A stretch of DNA of 64,000 bases, taken from Sulfurospirillum sp. GTDB lineage: Bacteria > Campylobacterota > Campylobacteria > Campylobacterales > Sulfurospirillaceae. Each line of letters opens with the position of its first letter. Position 1 is the stretch's first letter. Position numbers and translations under genes: made by a program. Shown piece by piece: positions 14,492-24,078 of the stretch. The notes below the pieces were generated by a model. The model saw only the letters and a list, made by a program, of their open reading frames with translations. It made no database searches and was not told the origin of the DNA. Location of the stretch: assembly GCA_016744795.1 (NCBI GenBank), contig JADGDR010000009.1:1-64000 (forward strand), read 5' to 3'.

Positions 14492-15532
14492 TTATTCTAT
14501 AATATTTTTAAGGGCTTTGAGTATCTCTTTAGGTATATTTTCTATGGATACTTCCTTAGAAACAGCACCTATTTGAAAAGCAACTTTAGGCATGCCATAA
14601 ACTACACAACTTTTTTCATTCTCTCCTAATGTTATTGCACCACTTTGTTTTAGTTTAAGAAGTCCTTTTGCCCCATCACTTCCCATACCAGTGAGGATAA
14701 CACCTACAGTGTTTTTTCCAGCAACTTTTGCCACTGAGTTAAAAAGTACATCTACTGAAGGTTTGTGTCCAGATACTTTGTTTCCTTCTTTAAGTTCAAG
14801 GTAGTATGAAGTCCCTGAACGTTTAAGAACCATATGTTTATCACCTGGAGATATAAAGACTTTTCCTTCTTTAAGAGTGTCACCATTTTGTGCTTCTTTT
14901 ATCTCTAATTTACATAATTTATTTAGTCCATTTGCAAACTGTTTGGTAAAAGATGCAGGCATGTGTTGAACTATGATGATACTAGGAGTGTTAATGGGAA
15001 GCCTTGTTAATATCTCTTTTATTGCTTTAGTTCCTCCGGTAGAAGAGCCAATAGCAATTAGCTTTTGAACTTTTGTTTGTGAATTATCATAGGTTAGAGT
15101 AGCATGTTTTTTTGAGTTCAGAGTTGATATTGGTTTTGATTTTGATGCTATGATAACTTTGTCAATTAACTCTTTTGCTATTTCATCTTTTTTTTTATAC
15201 ATATTTGTATTAGGTTTTATTACAAAATCAATAGCTCCAGCATCAAGAGCATCAAGAACAGTTCGTGCTTTTTTTTGTGTTTTAGAAAATATCATGATAA
15301 CAGGAATAGGAATATATTTCATTATTTTTTTTAAAAAAGTGATTCCATCCATACGTGCTAGCTCAACATCTAAACAAATTACATTAGGTATTCTTTTTAC
15401 AATTTTATCTCTAGCAATAAACGCATTTGGAGCAGTATCTACACTTTCTATTAGAGGTGATTTTTCTAAAATATCACTTAAAATAGCTCTTGCGGTTGCA
15501 CTATGGTCTACCACTAAAACTCTTATTCCCAC
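14492..15532 (-). CDS. cheB: Chemotaxis glutamate methylesterase CheB
   Basis: 346 residues, full length with receiver (1-120) and methylesterase domain (about 155-346). Catalytic landmarks are IGSSTGGT (Ser), QHMP (His) and LTGMGSDG (Asp). In the receiver the phospho-acceptor is Asp55 (CLDVELARMDG), but the acidic pair is Asp9-His10 rather than Asp-Asp. It removes methyl groups from receptors to reset signalling. Last gene of the compact che run, overlapping cheD by one base. Confidence 0.94.
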   Translation of the reverse strand: MGIRVLVVDHSATARAILSDILEKSPLIESVDTAPNAFIARDKIVKRIPNVICLDVELARMDGITFLKKIMKYIPIPVIMIFSKTQKKARTVLDALDAGAIDFVIKPNTNMYKKKDEIAKELIDKVIIASKSKPISTLNSKKHATLTYDNSQTKVQKLIAIGSSTGGTKAIKEILTRLPINTPSIIIVQHMPASFTKQFANGLNKLCKLEIKEAQNGDTLKEGKVFISPGDKHMVLKRSGTSYYLELKEGNKVSGHKPSVDVLFNSVAKVAGKNTVGVILTGMGSDGAKGLLKLKQSGAITLGENEKSCVVYGMPKVAFQIGAVSKEVSIENIPKEILKALKNIIE

Positions 15533-15990
15533 TATGAAGCGCCTATATACTTTAAAAATATTTTTCCAGTATCACTTTTCATAAGTATTTTTCTTCCTCT
15601 TGTTCCACCTATATCTTGGGCTAAAATTTTGATACCATATTCTCTTAGAATCTCTTTTGCAATAAGGATATTTTTTCGTCCTATCATCATATCTTCTTGG
15701 CTGACGTTTATAACGTTGGCTCCTCCAAATATTTTTGCTTCTAAATTATATTTTTTACACCCTATATTAAGCATATTGTCTATAAGTTTTGGTATTGATA
15801 TATTACCATATTTTGGGCTTTGTAGTCCATTTTCATTCCATAAAGGCACAAGATAGTGGTTCATACCACCTACTTGTTCTATTTTGTCAAATATACAAAC
15901 CGAGATACAAGAACCAAGAACAGTACTTATTTCTGTAGGTTTAGCTCCTACAAATATCTCACCAACATGGATGAACTTTTTGTTATACAT
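15532..15990 (-). CDS. cheD: Chemoreceptor glutamine deamidase CheD
   Basis: 152 residues with the family signature LGSCISVCIFD (catalytic Cys) and GGMNHYLVP (catalytic His), plus a conserved C-terminal half (AKIFGGANV). It deamidates receptor glutamines, often cooperating with CheB and CheR, which are encoded on either side. Overlaps both neighbours by one base, a sign of translational coupling. Confidence 0.93.
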   Translation of the reverse strand: MYNKKFIHVGEIFVGAKPTEISTVLGSCISVCIFDKIEQVGGMNHYLVPLWNENGLQSPKYGNISIPKLIDNMLNIGCKKYNLEAKIFGGANVINVSQEDMMIGRKNILIAKEILREYGIKILAQDIGGTRGRKILMKSDTGKIFLKYIGAS

Positions 15991-16892
15991 TAGAACTCTA
16001 CCAGATCATTTGAGTCACCATTTTGAATATCAAACATAAACTCATTTGAACCAAATGCAGTAGAGAGATCTAGTTTATCATCATTTATATAAGAAAAGGT
16101 TACTATAAATCTTGTTATATCTTTATCTTGTATATTATCTATGATACCATCAAGTGCTTCGCTCATACCTTTTGCTACACTTAGTCCTAGTCCAAGACCA
16201 GCAGTTTCTCTTGTTTTTCCTGTTTCAAAGTGAACAAATCTATTGTATATATCTTTGCAGTGTTCCTTTTTTACTCCTTCACCATTATCTTCAACAATGA
16301 TTTTAAAATTAGACTCTTTACATTCCAATATAACTTTTATTTTTCCATTTTTATATGAGTATTCACAAGCATTTGAGACTAGATTGAGTAGTATTAAGTA
16401 CATTTTCTGAGAATCGCTTATAATTTTTTTTTCACATCTATTTTCAAAGCAAATAGTTAGATTTTTTTCTTCAATAAGTCCTATAAAGTAAGTTTTAATT
16501 TCCTCAAAAATTTCTTTTATAGATATTTTGCTATATTCATTGCCTATTTCTCCTGCTTCTATTTCTGAAGCAGCAAAGATATTTTTTAGACTAAAGTCTA
16601 TGGTCAATAACTCTTTTTTTAAAAGAAAACCTAGTGTATTAATTTTTTTCATGTCATCTGTTTTTGATAACATATTTGATATATTTAGTAAAGATGACAT
16701 TGGATTATTAAACTCATTTTTTACAAGTGAAAGGAATTGACTCTTCACTTTTTGGGCATCTTTACTTTTTTTATTCATATCAAGAAGTTTTTTTGTTAAA
16801 AATTCCATCTCTTCTATAGAAGAAGCTTTTTCATCAAACCTTCTTTCTATCTCTTTTAAAAGTTCTGCATCTTTTGCATTTGATATGTCCAT
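15990..16892 (-). CDS. Histidine-kinase-like protein lacking the H-box His
   Basis: 300 residues without membrane segments: N-terminal coiled coil (about 8-50), DHp-like helices (50-110), HATPase_c domain (about 150-275) with NLVSNACEYS, VEDNGEGV and GLGLGLS. The normal H-box SHExRTPL is replaced by KNEFNNPM, so residue 59 is Asn where the phosphorylated His should be. The ATP-binding motifs are intact. It lies between cheR and cheD and may be a scaffold, allosteric or phosphatase-type partner of the cluster. Confidence 0.85.
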   Translation of the reverse strand: MDISNAKDAELLKEIERRFDEKASSIEEMEFLTKKLLDMNKKSKDAQKVKSQFLSLVKNEFNNPMSSLLNISNMLSKTDDMKKINTLGFLLKKELLTIDFSLKNIFAASEIEAGEIGNEYSKISIKEIFEEIKTYFIGLIEEKNLTICFENRCEKKIISDSQKMYLILLNLVSNACEYSYKNGKIKVILECKESNFKIIVEDNGEGVKKEHCKDIYNRFVHFETGKTRETAGLGLGLSVAKGMSEALDGIIDNIQDKDITRFIVTFSYINDDKLDLSTAFGSNEFMFDIQNGDSNDLVEF

Positions 16893-16894
16893 TT

Positions 16895-17683
16895 TTATTC
16901 CTTTTTGTATATTGAAGAAGATAGAATCTTCAAAGAGTTAACTTTGTTGGTTATAGATTCTGAGTGTCCTAGTAATAGTAATGAGCTGTTATGTAGGAGT
17001 TTTGTTAGATTACTTACAACTTCAAGTTGTGTTTTTTTATCAAAATAAATCATAACATTTCTACAAAATATTAGATTGAATCTATTTTTAAATATGCTGT
17101 AATTTCCAGTTACCAAGTTAAAAGATTTGAAAATAATCATATCTTTTATCTCTTTTTTTATTCTAAAAAAGTCATTAGTTTTGGTGAAGTATTTTATTAA
17201 GTGACTTTTAGTTAAACCTTCTAACTCTTTTTTAGTATACTTCCCTTTAATAGCTTTTTTAAGTATTTCTTCTGAGAGATCAGTTGCTAAGATTTTTATG
17301 TCCCAAGAGTTAAAATCTTTTAGATTCTCTTTTAAAAATATAGCTATAGTATAAGGTTCTTGTCCACTAGAGCAGGCACTTGACCAAATACGAAGTTTTT
17401 TTTCTTTACATGTAAATAGGTATGATTTAAGATATTCCCATTGTGAGGTTTCTCTAAAGAATGAAGTAACATTGGTAGTTATAGCATCTGCAAGTAAAAA
17501 TAGTTCACTTTTATCATTTAAAAAGTATTCATATAACTCTGTGTAGTTTTTAAGTTTTAAATTTTTTACCCATTTTCTAAGTCTTGCTTGAACAAGTGCA
17601 CGTTTTTTATCACTTAGAGATATACCAAATTCATCATGTATGAGTTTTTGGAATAGTTTAAATTCTCTTTGGTTTATTTCCAT
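16895..17683 (-). CDS. cheR: Chemotaxis receptor methyltransferase CheR
   Basis: 262 residues. An all-helical N-domain (1-75) with a basic patch (KKRALVQARLRKWV), then a SAM-binding domain with ITTNVTSFFRE, SSACSSGQEPYTIAI, ATDLSEEIL and FCRNVMIYF, all CheR landmarks. It methylates receptor glutamates using SAM. It starts 1 bp after cheA ends, within the che operon. Confidence 0.95.
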   Translation of the reverse strand: MEINQREFKLFQKLIHDEFGISLSDKKRALVQARLRKWVKNLKLKNYTELYEYFLNDKSELFLLADAITTNVTSFFRETSQWEYLKSYLFTCKEKKLRIWSSACSSGQEPYTIAIFLKENLKDFNSWDIKILATDLSEEILKKAIKGKYTKKELEGLTKSHLIKYFTKTNDFFRIKKEIKDMIIFKSFNLVTGNYSIFKNRFNLIFCRNVMIYFDKKTQLEVVSNLTKLLHNSSLLLLGHSESITNKVNSLKILSSSIYKKE

Positions 17684-17684
17684 T

Positions 17685-19694
17685 TTATCCTCTCCAAAGT
17701 TCTTCTACATTTAAGATTAGAGCAATTTCTCCATTCCCCATTACTGCACTGCCTGAAAACTCTTTTATGTTTGAAAGAACATAACCAAGAGGTTTTATAA
17801 CGACTTGTTGGCGACCAATTAAATCATCAATCAAAATAGCAAATTTACCTTTTTCATTTTCAATGCAAACTAAAGTGGATTCCCATATATTTGGTCTATT
17901 TTTCCCAGTTTCTAGTAGTTCATTTAATCTGATTATTGGTATCATCTCTCCTCTAAGATCTACGAATTCACCTTGGTCTTTAAAACTATGAACTATCTTT
18001 TTCTCAGGTATAAAAGACTCTATAACGCTAAGTGTTGGTATTATATAAGTATCATGTTCACTTTGAACTAACATACCATCTATGATTGCAAGAGTTAGTG
18101 GTAGTAGTATGGTAAAGGTTGAGCCATATCCAACTTTTGAGCTTATTTCCACTTTTCCTTTGAGTTTTTCTATGGAACTTCTAACAACATCTAATCCAAC
18201 ACCACGTCCAGAAATATCACTTATGACATCTGCTGTTGAAAATCCAGCTTGCATAATAAGCCCAAAAACTTGTGAATCGCTAAGTTCCTCATCTTCTTTG
18301 ACTATACCTTTTTGTTTTGCTTTTTGAAGTACTTTATCTCTATTTATTCCTCTTCCATCATCACTTATTTCTATTGCTATTTTTCCACCTCTGTGATATG
18401 CGCGAAGTGTTACTGTTCCAACAGAGCTTTTTCTCAAGTTTTCTCTCTCTTCGCCAGTATCTTCTATGCCATGATCTATAGCATTTCTTATCATGTGTAT
18501 TAGTGGGTCTGAAAGTGAATCTATCATGGTTTTATCTATTTCAGTTTCCGCTCCTTCAACTACTAAACTTATCTCCTTAGAGACCTTTTTTGAGGCATCT
18601 CTTACTACTCTTTTCATTTTTTCAAAAGTATCATTAATAGGAACCATTCTAAGAGACATAACCCTACTTTGAATTAGACGCGTAGTTTTAGAAAGAATAT
18701 TTATAGTTTTTGTAATATTTTCATTTTTGATTGTTTGAATTTCCCTGTTTTCAGAGAGAAAGTTTTGTGCGATTACAAGTTCGCCTATAGAGTCAAAAAG
18801 TTCATCAAGTTTGTTTGTATCAATCTTAACATAAGAGTGTATATCACTTTTTCTTCTCCTTCTTTTTTCAGGAGTTATTGTTTTGTCTTCTGCTCTACGT
18901 CCAAATTTAATATCCTCTTTTTCTATAGTTTTTGGAGCTTCTCTTTGCGAAGTATATAGTTTTTCAAAGTCATATTCATTGTCATCAAGATACTCAAAAA
19001 TATCTTTTATAGAGTCCTCTTCTTCTTTTGAGGCAAAGTAGATAAATACACTTTTTATATAAGATGTTTCAGGATTTAAGTCTTCTATAGCAGGAACTTG
19101 TGACATATCCCAGTATGATTCTAGTATATGACCTTCTTTAGCTAGAAGTTTAAATAATTTTGAGTGATCAAATCCTCGAAAGTAAATGTCATCATCAAGT
19201 TTAAGAGTTATTTTATAGAGAGATTCTTTTTCTATAAGTTCACTTTTGAGTGTATCTATATCTGCACAATCTTTAGTAGATTCTTTAGAAACAGATTGTG
19301 CTTTAACTATTTCACTTCCTAATAACTCTTTTATTTTTGTTAAACATTTGTTGTACTCAGTGGGTAACTCTTCTGATCCCTCTATTTCAATATCTAATAC
19401 TTCTTTTATGATATCAACAGCTTCTAAAAACAAATCAATGATATGTGAAGTTATCTTATCATCACAGCTTCGATAATAATCAAGTGCATCCTCAAAATGG
19501 TGAACAAACTCACCAAGCCTAGAAAATCCAAAAGAGTTAGCGCTTCCTTTTAGTGTGTGAACTCCTCTAAAAAGCTCATTTAGCAACTCTTTGTCTGTTG
19601 GATCTTCTTCAAAGTTGATGATATCAATATTAAGTTTTTCTATAACTTCATTAGCTTCTTCAATGAAAATTTCTTTTAGTTTATTTATATCCAT
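17685..19694 (-). CDS. cheA: Chemotaxis histidine kinase CheA
   Basis: 669 residues. P1 HPt domain (about 1-105) with FRGVHTLKGSANSFG carrying the phospho-His; an intermediate domain (about 150-265) in the place of P2; a basic linker; P3 dimerisation (about 285-350); P4 ATPase with MIRNAIDHGIE, SDDGRGI and GRGVGLDVV; P5 CheW-like (about 525-669). No receiver is fused at the end, unlike the CheA-Y proteins common in Campylobacter. It overlaps the STAS-like gene by 10 bp. Confidence 0.96.
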   Translation of the reverse strand: MDINKLKEIFIEEANEVIEKLNIDIINFEEDPTDKELLNELFRGVHTLKGSANSFGFSRLGEFVHHFEDALDYYRSCDDKITSHIIDLFLEAVDIIKEVLDIEIEGSEELPTEYNKCLTKIKELLGSEIVKAQSVSKESTKDCADIDTLKSELIEKESLYKITLKLDDDIYFRGFDHSKLFKLLAKEGHILESYWDMSQVPAIEDLNPETSYIKSVFIYFASKEEEDSIKDIFEYLDDNEYDFEKLYTSQREAPKTIEKEDIKFGRRAEDKTITPEKRRRRKSDIHSYVKIDTNKLDELFDSIGELVIAQNFLSENREIQTIKNENITKTINILSKTTRLIQSRVMSLRMVPINDTFEKMKRVVRDASKKVSKEISLVVEGAETEIDKTMIDSLSDPLIHMIRNAIDHGIEDTGEERENLRKSSVGTVTLRAYHRGGKIAIEISDDGRGINRDKVLQKAKQKGIVKEDEELSDSQVFGLIMQAGFSTADVISDISGRGVGLDVVRSSIEKLKGKVEISSKVGYGSTFTILLPLTLAIIDGMLVQSEHDTYIIPTLSVIESFIPEKKIVHSFKDQGEFVDLRGEMIPIIRLNELLETGKNRPNIWESTLVCIENEKGKFAILIDDLIGRQQVVIKPLGYVLSNIKEFSGSAVMGNGEIALILNVEELWRG

Positions 19695-19942
19695 ACTATT
19701 TTTCCATAGTTTTTAAACTTAGTTTCTCCCTCATCTATAAGAGGAATTTTTATCTGTGGTTTTTCTTTTTTTATAGCGAAGAGTAAGGAAAAGAGGGCTG
19801 ATGAGGCAAACTCTTCAACTCCTCCTATAAAACTAATTTCTTCTATATATTTTAATCTTGTGGAAACAAACTCTTTAAGTTCACATACATCATCTAATTC
19901 CATATTAAGTTCAATTTCTAAGATATCTCCATCAATTGTCAT
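19685..19942 (-). CDS. STAS-like small protein in the che operon
   Basis: 85 residues with a predicted alternating strand/helix pattern resembling a STAS domain: beta start GDILEIELN, a central FIGGVEEFASSALFSLL where the regulatory Ser/Thr of anti-sigma antagonists usually lies, and a last strand IKIPLIDE. It overlaps both cheW and cheA (11 and 10 bp). STAS proteins are partners in switches with HATPase kinases and SpoIIE phosphatases; such a protein is encoded at 39087, but a link is speculative. Confidence 0.6.
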   Translation of the reverse strand: MTIDGDILEIELNMELDDVCELKEFVSTRLKYIEEISFIGGVEEFASSALFSLLFAIKKEKPQIKIPLIDEGETKFKNYGKIVWI

Positions 19943-20429
19943 CTTGACTCTTTTTTATCTGTGTTATGTCAATAAGTTCATCTTGTTCAAAAATCTTTTT
20001 AAGATTTAAAATCATAATGACATCTTTATCTACTTGTGCAACATTTTCAATAAAAGAAGTATCAACACTCTCACCAAATTTTGGAGGTTGTGTAAGTGCT
20101 AAGTGTTTTATAGAAAGAACATCTTCTACTCTATCAACTATAAAACCTATAGATACATTGTCTATTTCATTTATGATAATTGCAGTATTTATATCATAAG
20201 CTCTCTCTTTCATAGCAAATTTTAATCTAACATCTACTATAGGTATAACCGTACCTCTTAAGTTGATTACACCTTTTATATACTTTGGTGTTTTAGGTAC
20301 ATGGGTTATGTTCATAGAGGCTATTATCTCTTTTACATTTGAAATATTTAATCCATAACATTCATTATTTATATAAAATGTTAAGAACCTACTTATATCG
20401 TTGTTAAGTTCTGTTTTTTCTATGCTCAT
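19932..20429 (-). CDS. cheW: Chemotaxis coupling protein CheW
   Basis: 165 residues, one CheW domain: FLTFYINNECYGLNISNVKEI at the start, then PKYIKGVINLRGTVIPIVD (the conserved receptor/kinase contact loop) and IGFIVDRVEDVL. It couples CheA to chemoreceptors. Located directly between the receptor gene and cheA, 1 bp after the receptor gene. Confidence 0.95.
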   Translation of the reverse strand: MSIEKTELNNDISRFLTFYINNECYGLNISNVKEIIASMNITHVPKTPKYIKGVINLRGTVIPIVDVRLKFAMKERAYDINTAIIINEIDNVSIGFIVDRVEDVLSIKHLALTQPPKFGESVDTSFIENVAQVDKDVIMILNLKKIFEQDELIDITQIKKSQDDN

Positions 20430-20430
20430 T

Positions 20431-22371
20431 TTAGAACTCCTTTAAATCATCTTCATCCAACGGAAATACATCATTTGGATTTTCTTCTTTAGATGATTTG
20501 TTAAGTTTTCTTTTTTTAGGTTTAGTTGTACTTACTTTTGATTTACTTTGTGTTATAAAGACTCCTTCATCAACATATCCAACCATATTAGCAATAGTTT
20601 GAACAGTATCTTTCATGCTAACTGCTTGTGCATTGAGCTGTTCACTTGCTGCTGCTGCTTCTTCACTAGTTGCTGCATTTTGTTGAGTTATCTGGTCTAT
20701 CTCATTCATAGCACTTGCAATTTGACTCATGCCTTCACTTTGCTCTTTTGATGAGATAGATATTTCACCTATTAGAGTAGAAGTATTTTTGATTTTTTCT
20801 AAGATATTACTAAATGCTTCACTCGTTTGTTTAGATATTTCGGACCCTTTTTGTGCTTGTTTTATTGATTCTTCGATTATATTAGCTGTCTCTTTAGCTG
20901 CGTCAGTTGAGCGTTGAGCTAGTGCTTTTACTTCATCAGCAACCACGGCAAATCCAAGTCCATGTTCTCCTGCACGAGCAGCTTCAACGGCTGCATTTAG
21001 TGCTAAAAGTTTTGTTTGTGATGCTATTTCATCTATTGTTTTAATAATTTTTGAAATTTTTTCACTTGAATGGTTTATATCTTTCATTGCACTTGATAAC
21101 TCTGTGCCTTTTTTATATCCTTGTTCAGCGGCATCTTTTGTTTCACGGGCCAAGATATCTGCTTCTTTTGAGTTCTCTGCATTTTGTGTATTAATTGAGG
21201 TTGACTCTTCTATTGTGGCACTTACCTCTTCTACGCTACTTGCTTGGTTACTCGCTCCTTCAGCCAAAGAAGTTGCAGAGTCTGCTATTTCGTTTGAAGC
21301 ATTTACTACTTGGGCATTTGCTTCTATGATTGAGCGGACGGATTGAATAATAGTAGACGTTATATTTTTAGTAATAAAATATGAAAGTAAAGCTCCTATG
21401 ATTAGTGCAGTAATAACACCAATAATCATATTCTTAATAGAGTTTTCCATTGTTATATCTGATTGTATAGCAAGTTTTGTTGTTTGGTTTAACCCTGTAA
21501 CATATACTTTTTCAATGGCATTTAAGGCAGTAGTCCCTCTATCGGTAAAATCAGATAAAATATTTACAGATTTTTTTGAAGTAGTTTCCAATTTTAGAAG
21601 TTCTTCTTTGTAATCATTACCTGCTTTACTTACAGCATTGATTAAATCTATATCTACTTGTTGTGTCGTAACTTTTATTAACTCTATATAAATATCGTCT
21701 AATTCATTTAAAGTGGTAACTCCCTTGTGTAGAATTGAAGAATCACGAAGAGCTACCGATTTGAAGTTTGCTATTCTTGCATCGTATCCTAATTGAATTA
21801 TTTGTTGAATTGTATGGATTTTTGTTAATCTTACTTTTATTTTATTTAGAGGTAATTTGTTATTTAAATCATTAGTTAATTTCTCTTTTTGTCCTTTTAA
21901 AAGTTTTTTTGTTGCATTCATAAAAATGGATGTACTCTTAGCTAGCTTTTTTCTTATTGCAGCTCTTAATTGAAATTCCTTATTTAATTCATCAGCTTTT
22001 ACTTTGTATTCACCAAATGAGTCTTCAACTATAACAATAAGTTTGTTAAGAGCAATTAGAGAAGGATTTTTAGCTACTAGTTGTTTTGCTTCTTTTATAT
22101 ATTTGTCAGTCTCTTTGAAATATTTTTTTGCATTTTTAAAGTGAATATCGTTTTGGGTGTATATAAATTTTGTAGCTGAAATTCTTGCTTTTGCAAAGTT
22201 GTTTTGAATTGCACCAGCAATACTTATTTCCGGAACATATTTATCATTTAAATCCATAGCATTTCTCTCTGCTATTTTCATATTATAAATAGCCATTACA
22301 CCAAGTATTACTGTAATTAATAAAATAGCTCCAAATCCACTTACTACTTTTTTGCCCAATGTCATGTTCAT
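20431..22371 (-). CDS. Methyl-accepting chemotaxis protein
   Basis: 646 residues. TM1 (about 10-29), a helical periplasmic ligand-binding domain (about 30-310, 4HB-like), TM2 (about 312-333) and a long cytoplasmic signalling coiled coil with the tip [20 protein letters not shown]. Only about 30 residues separate TM2 from the coiled coil ([13 protein letters not shown]), so a normal HAMP is not evident. The C-terminus is basic then acidic ([20 protein letters not shown]) and lacks a CheR-docking pentapeptide. Likely the dedicated receptor of this che cluster. Confidence 0.94.
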   Translation of the reverse strand: MNMTLGKKVVSGFGAILLITVILGVMAIYNMKIAERNAMDLNDKYVPEISIAGAIQNNFAKARISATKFIYTQNDIHFKNAKKYFKETDKYIKEAKQLVAKNPSLIALNKLIVIVEDSFGEYKVKADELNKEFQLRAAIRKKLAKSTSIFMNATKKLLKGQKEKLTNDLNNKLPLNKIKVRLTKIHTIQQIIQLGYDARIANFKSVALRDSSILHKGVTTLNELDDIYIELIKVTTQQVDIDLINAVSKAGNDYKEELLKLETTSKKSVNILSDFTDRGTTALNAIEKVYVTGLNQTTKLAIQSDITMENSIKNMIIGVITALIIGALLSYFITKNITSTIIQSVRSIIEANAQVVNASNEIADSATSLAEGASNQASSVEEVSATIEESTSINTQNAENSKEADILARETKDAAEQGYKKGTELSSAMKDINHSSEKISKIIKTIDEIASQTKLLALNAAVEAARAGEHGLGFAVVADEVKALAQRSTDAAKETANIIEESIKQAQKGSEISKQTSEAFSNILEKIKNTSTLIGEISISSKEQSEGMSQIASAMNEIDQITQQNAATSEEAAAASEQLNAQAVSMKDTVQTIANMVGYVDEGVFITQSKSKVSTTKPKKRKLNKSSKEENPNDVFPLDEDDLKEF

Positions 22372-22401
22372 GTTCTTTTCTCCTTTTTAATTAAAGTATA
22401 T

Positions 22402-22785
22402 TTATAGTCCTAAAACCATAGCTATAGCTTTTTTTAATTTCTCGTTGCTAAATGGTTTTACTAACCATCCTGTAACACCTATTGCCTTACCTCTTGCTTT
22501 CATTTGGGCTGAACTTTCAGTAGTCAAAATCAAAATGGGCTTGTTTTTAAAGCTTGCATTTGTTTTTAATTTTTCTGCTAAATCAAGACCATTTAATTGG
22601 GGCATATTAATATCGCTTATTAGCATATCGTAGTCCTCATTTCCACTCTCTAAAGCATCTAAAAGCTCTGTTGGATTTAGATAAGTTGTAAAGCTTATCG
22701 TATCATTTGCTATTAAATCTTCCAAAGCCATTTGTGCGGTTGCTAAGATTGTTCTACTATCGTCTACTAAAATCACTCGTTTCAT
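22402..22785 (-). CDS. CheY-type response regulator
   Basis: 127 residues, receiver domain only: VDDSRTI (acidic pair), LISDINMPQLNG (phospho-Asp), LTTESS (switch Thr) and WLVKPF (Lys). Adjacent to the receptor gene, so probably the output regulator or phosphate sink of this chemotaxis system. About 10 bp after the receiver-type gene upstream. Confidence 0.93.
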   Translation of the reverse strand: MKRVILVDDSRTILATAQMALEDLIANDTISFTTYLNPTELLDALESGNEDYDMLISDINMPQLNGLDLAEKLKTNASFKNKPILILTTESSAQMKARGKAIGVTGWLVKPFSNEKLKKAIAMVLGL

Positions 22786-22794
22786 ATGTATCTC

Positions 22795-24078
22795 CTAAAA
22801 AAATTCTAAATCATCGCCTTCATCTACTTCTTTGTTATCTTCAAATATTGTTTCAAGTTGAAGGCATGAACTTAAAAGTGATGAATCAAGATAGTGTATG
22901 TCTATCGCCTCTTGTTTTATAAAAATTATCTCTCTCCAGTTAGAGAGGTCATTGAGTAGGTTAAGAAGTTGAGAGACAAAGTCTTTTAGTTTGTCACTTT
23001 TAAACTGGTCTTCTCCCAAAGATCTTAAAAATTCAATTAGAGTTTTTATAGCATATATTAAGTGTTCAAATTCACTTAATAGCTCTACTACGCTGTAGTA
23101 TTTATCAAACTCGTTACAAATTAAATCTCTCGTATCTTTAGATGGGTTTCGCTCAAATGATATGATTAAGTCATCTAATGTGTGCTCAGTTTTTTCTAAA
23201 GAGTCTATTTTAGGTATTATAGAGATAGCAGTTTGTTCTACATACTCTTGGGCTGTTTGATTGTCTATATGAGTTTTTGAAAGTATGTTTTTAGTCTCAT
23301 CACCAAGTATGGTTATCTCTTTTTTCGATTTTTCGATTTTTATTAACTTAAAAGATAGCGTGTTATTTTTCACTATAAATATTGCATCAGGAATATGTTT
23401 ATTTACCAGTTTTAAAATGGTTCTTTTTTTAATTTTATTTATTCCATTTAACATAATAAAAATATTTACATCATTTCCTTCTATATCTATAGTAAACTCT
23501 TCTTTAAGTTTTAAAAGCCATCTGCTAAAGCCATATACAATACGAATATAATCACTTAAATCTATGCAATTTAGCTGGTTTGCATTTAAGCAAAAATCCC
23601 AGAATTCAACTATTGCTTCTTCTGAGTCTATAAAAGATGTAAATCTTCTTTTATAGGTTTTATTGGTGAAAGGATTATTAGAATTTTTATTAACAGTAGC
23701 GTTACCTCTTAGATTTATAATATTGATATAATTTTTTACTCTTTGTGTAAATAATTCAGAATCTATTGGTTTTGTAAGATAGTCTTCAGCTCCAGCTAAA
23801 ATCATATGTTGTTTTGATTCTGTATCATCAAGAGCACTAAGTGCTATTATCATTGAAGATTTTTGTATATCTTTTATGAGTATAGTTGCCTCAATACCAT
23901 CCATAATAGGCATCATTATATCCATAAATATTAGGTCATATACTTTCTTTTCACACATAGCAACAGCTTCTTTACCATTAGTTGCTTCACTAACTAGAAC
24001 GTCTTTGGTATGTTCTAAAAGTAAATCAAGTGTTAGTCTATTGTTATCATTGTCATCTACTATAAGAATGTTTGTCAT
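22795..24078 (-). CDS. Receiver-domain response regulator with novel C-terminus
   Basis: 427 residues. The receiver (1-120) is canonical (VDDNDNN, FMDIMMPIMDG, ALSALDD, YLTKPI). Residues 125-427 show no DNA-binding or enzyme motif; they are predicted mostly helical with acidic stretches, ending EDNKEVDEGDDLEFF. The acidic terminal DDLEFF resembles the DDLKEF end of the neighbouring receptor. It overlaps the PAS kinase gene (24075) by 4 bp, so it is likely the kinase's partner. Confidence 0.82.
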   Translation of the reverse strand: MTNILIVDDNDNNRLTLDLLLEHTKDVLVSEATNGKEAVAMCEKKVYDLIFMDIMMPIMDGIEATILIKDIQKSSMIIALSALDDTESKQHMILAGAEDYLTKPIDSELFTQRVKNYINIINLRGNATVNKNSNNPFTNKTYKRRFTSFIDSEEAIVEFWDFCLNANQLNCIDLSDYIRIVYGFSRWLLKLKEEFTIDIEGNDVNIFIMLNGINKIKKRTILKLVNKHIPDAIFIVKNNTLSFKLIKIEKSKKEITILGDETKNILSKTHIDNQTAQEYVEQTAISIIPKIDSLEKTEHTLDDLIISFERNPSKDTRDLICNEFDKYYSVVELLSEFEHLIYAIKTLIEFLRSLGEDQFKSDKLKDFVSQLLNLLNDLSNWREIIFIKQEAIDIHYLDSSLLSSCLQLETIFEDNKEVDEGDDLEFF

